In this document: in pieces, positions 40,731-41,573 of the stretch
Layout of the letters: each line of letters starts with the position of its first letter
How positions within the stretch are numbered: the first letter of the stretch is position 1
From: 66-474 sp035249175
GTDB taxonomy: Bacteria > Pseudomonadota > Gammaproteobacteria > Xanthomonadales > Rhodanobacteraceae
DNA length: 41,573 nucleotides
Direction of reading: 5' to 3'
NCBI GenBank assembly: GCA_035249175.1
Contig: DATFGT010000097.1
Coordinates: 1 to 41,573, forward strand
The notes under the pieces: generated by a model
Told to the model about the DNA's origin: nothing
Seen by the model: only the letters and a program-made list of their open reading frames with translations
Databases searched by the model: none
Position numbers and translations under genes: made by a program

Positions 40731-40759
40731 TTGGCGATGCCACGAGCAAGACGTACAAT
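40731..40759 (+). promoter_or_regulatory. Sigma-70 promoter of putA
   Basis: TTGGCG (40731-40736) and TACAAT (40754-40759) with a 17-bp spacer; 4 of 6 and 5 of 6 consensus matches. The leader to the ATG at 40800 would be about 33 nt. Confidence 0.7.
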
Positions 40760-40799
40760 GGGCGGTCGCGTTGCATGGGCCTGCTGGCCCCATTCCCGG

Positions 40800-41573
40800 A
40801 TGGCCGAAATCCTTTATCCCGAACTGCCCGCTCCGCCGAGCGCCGCGCGCGCGCGCATCACCGTCGCGTGGAGCAGCGATGAATCCGAAGTGGTCGCGGC
40901 ACGACTCGCGGAAGCCACGTTGCCGCCGAAGGAAAGCGAAGCCGTCGAAGCACAGGCCGCGGCGCTGGTATCGCGGGTGCGCGAACGCAGCGCCAACCAG
41001 AGCGCGGTGGAATCCTTCATGCGCCAGTACGACCTTTCCAGCGAGGAAGGCGTGCTGCTGATGTGCGTGGCGGAAGCGTTGCTGCGCATTCCTGATCGAC
41101 TGACCACCGACAAGCTGATCCGCGACAAACTCGGCGAAGCCGACTGGAAAAGACACCTCGGCGCCAGCGACTCGCTGTTCGTGAACGCCTCCACCTGGGG
41201 CCTGATGCTGACTGGCCATCTGGTGAACCTCGCCGACGCGACCCGCGCGGATGCGCCGGGCGCGGTCAAGCGCCTGATCGCGCGCGCCGGCGAGCCGGTG
41301 ATCCGCCTTGCGGTGCGCCAGGCCATGCGCATCATGGGTCACCAGTTCGTGATGGGCCGCACCATCGAGGAAGCGCTGGACCGCTCGGCCAAGGGCGACA
41401 ACGCGAAATACCGCTATTCCTACGACATGCTCGGCGAGGCCGCGTTCACGGCGCCCGACGCCGCGCGCTACAAGAAGGCCTACCACGATGCGATCCTTGC
41501 ACTCGGCGCGCGCGGGCCGTTCGCCACCCTGCTGGATGCGCCATCGATCTCGGTGAAGCTGTCGGCGCTGCAT
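40800..41573 (+). CDS. putA: Bifunctional proline dehydrogenase / P5C dehydrogenase PutA (N-terminal part)
   Basis: The first 258 codons of PutA; the gene runs off the window. It oxidises proline to pyrroline-5-carboxylate (FAD domain) and on to glutamate. Residues ~65-180 are the N-terminal arm: ESFMRQYDLSSEEGVLLMCVAEALLRIPD, ADWKRHLGASDSLFVNASTWGLMLTG. The proline-dehydrogenase barrel starts near 190 (AVRQAMRIMGHQFVMG) and is cut at SVKLSALH. Only about 60 residues precede the arm, with no ribbon-helix-helix sequence, so this seems to be a PutA without the DNA-binding autoregulatory domain found in enteric bacteria. Confidence 0.93.
   Translation, partial: MAEILYPELPAPPSAARARITVAWSSDESEVVAARLAEATLPPKESEAVEAQAAALVSRVRERSANQSAVESFMRQYDLSSEEGVLLMCVAEALLRIPDRLTTDKLIRDKLGEADWKRHLGASDSLFVNASTWGLMLTGHLVNLADATRADAPGAVKRLIARAGEPVIRLAVRQAMRIMGHQFVMGRTIEEALDRSAKGDNAKYRYSYDMLGEAAFTAPDAARYKKAYHDAILALGARGPFATLLDAPSISVKLSALH

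Overview
This is a 41.6 kb, high-GC, densely coding chromosomal window. The gene content points to a gammaproteobacterium of the Xanthomonadales (Lysobacterales), most likely Rhodanobacteraceae. That is an inference from the cox cluster layout (DUF2244, ctaC, ctaD, small membrane protein, ctaE, DUF2909, SURF1, SCO-like protein, ctaA, ctaB), the pilU and paired DUF4398 genes, and the style of the short repeats. I saw no tRNA, rRNA, CRISPR array, IS transposase or phage integrase.

Layout. 1-2.9 kb: cystathionine beta-synthase (cut by the window edge), a family-2 glycosyltransferase, and a DUF465/YdcH protein. 3.2-5.9 kb: two overlapping DUF4398 envelope genes divergent from pilU. 6.0-8.1 kb: a class III aminotransferase overlapping an MtnX-like HAD phosphatase. 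8.3-12.7 kb: a four-gene exporter (membrane fusion lipoprotein, ABC ATPase, FtsX-like permease, NodT-type outer-membrane factor). 12.8-16.3 kb: a diiron fatty-acid desaturase-like protein, dnaG, and a glutathione peroxidase.

16.5-22.9 kb is the accessory part. It holds six tightly spaced plus-strand genes: a receiver/AraC regulator, a 771-aa Cys- and Trp-rich protein, a DUF1360 membrane protein, a 94-aa CC-start protein, a 434-aa Ser-rich protein with a coiled-coil tail, and a glutamic (G1/eqolisin) peptidase. None has a visible signal peptide. I know of no described system with this composition, and it is the best candidate here for something new. It lies between an intact gpx and a 30-codon gpx relic and ends at a strong bidirectional terminator. 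Beyond the terminator is a PEP-CTERM protein gene with a near-consensus sigma-54 promoter.

24.2-41 kb: mgtA; a SCO1/PCuAC/CtaG copper-delivery group; a PAS-GGDEF-EAL protein; the aa3-type cytochrome c oxidase biogenesis and structural cluster on the minus strand (no COX11 in the window); a frameshifted DUF2244 gene; and the start of putA with a good sigma-70 promoter.

A family of roughly 110-bp elements with two hairpins is scattered through the window (six near-complete and two partial copies). One stem shows compensatory base changes. A fragment sits in frame inside dnaG, and another copy supplies the last ~30 codons of ctaA. A different palindromic repeat lies in frame inside ctaA.
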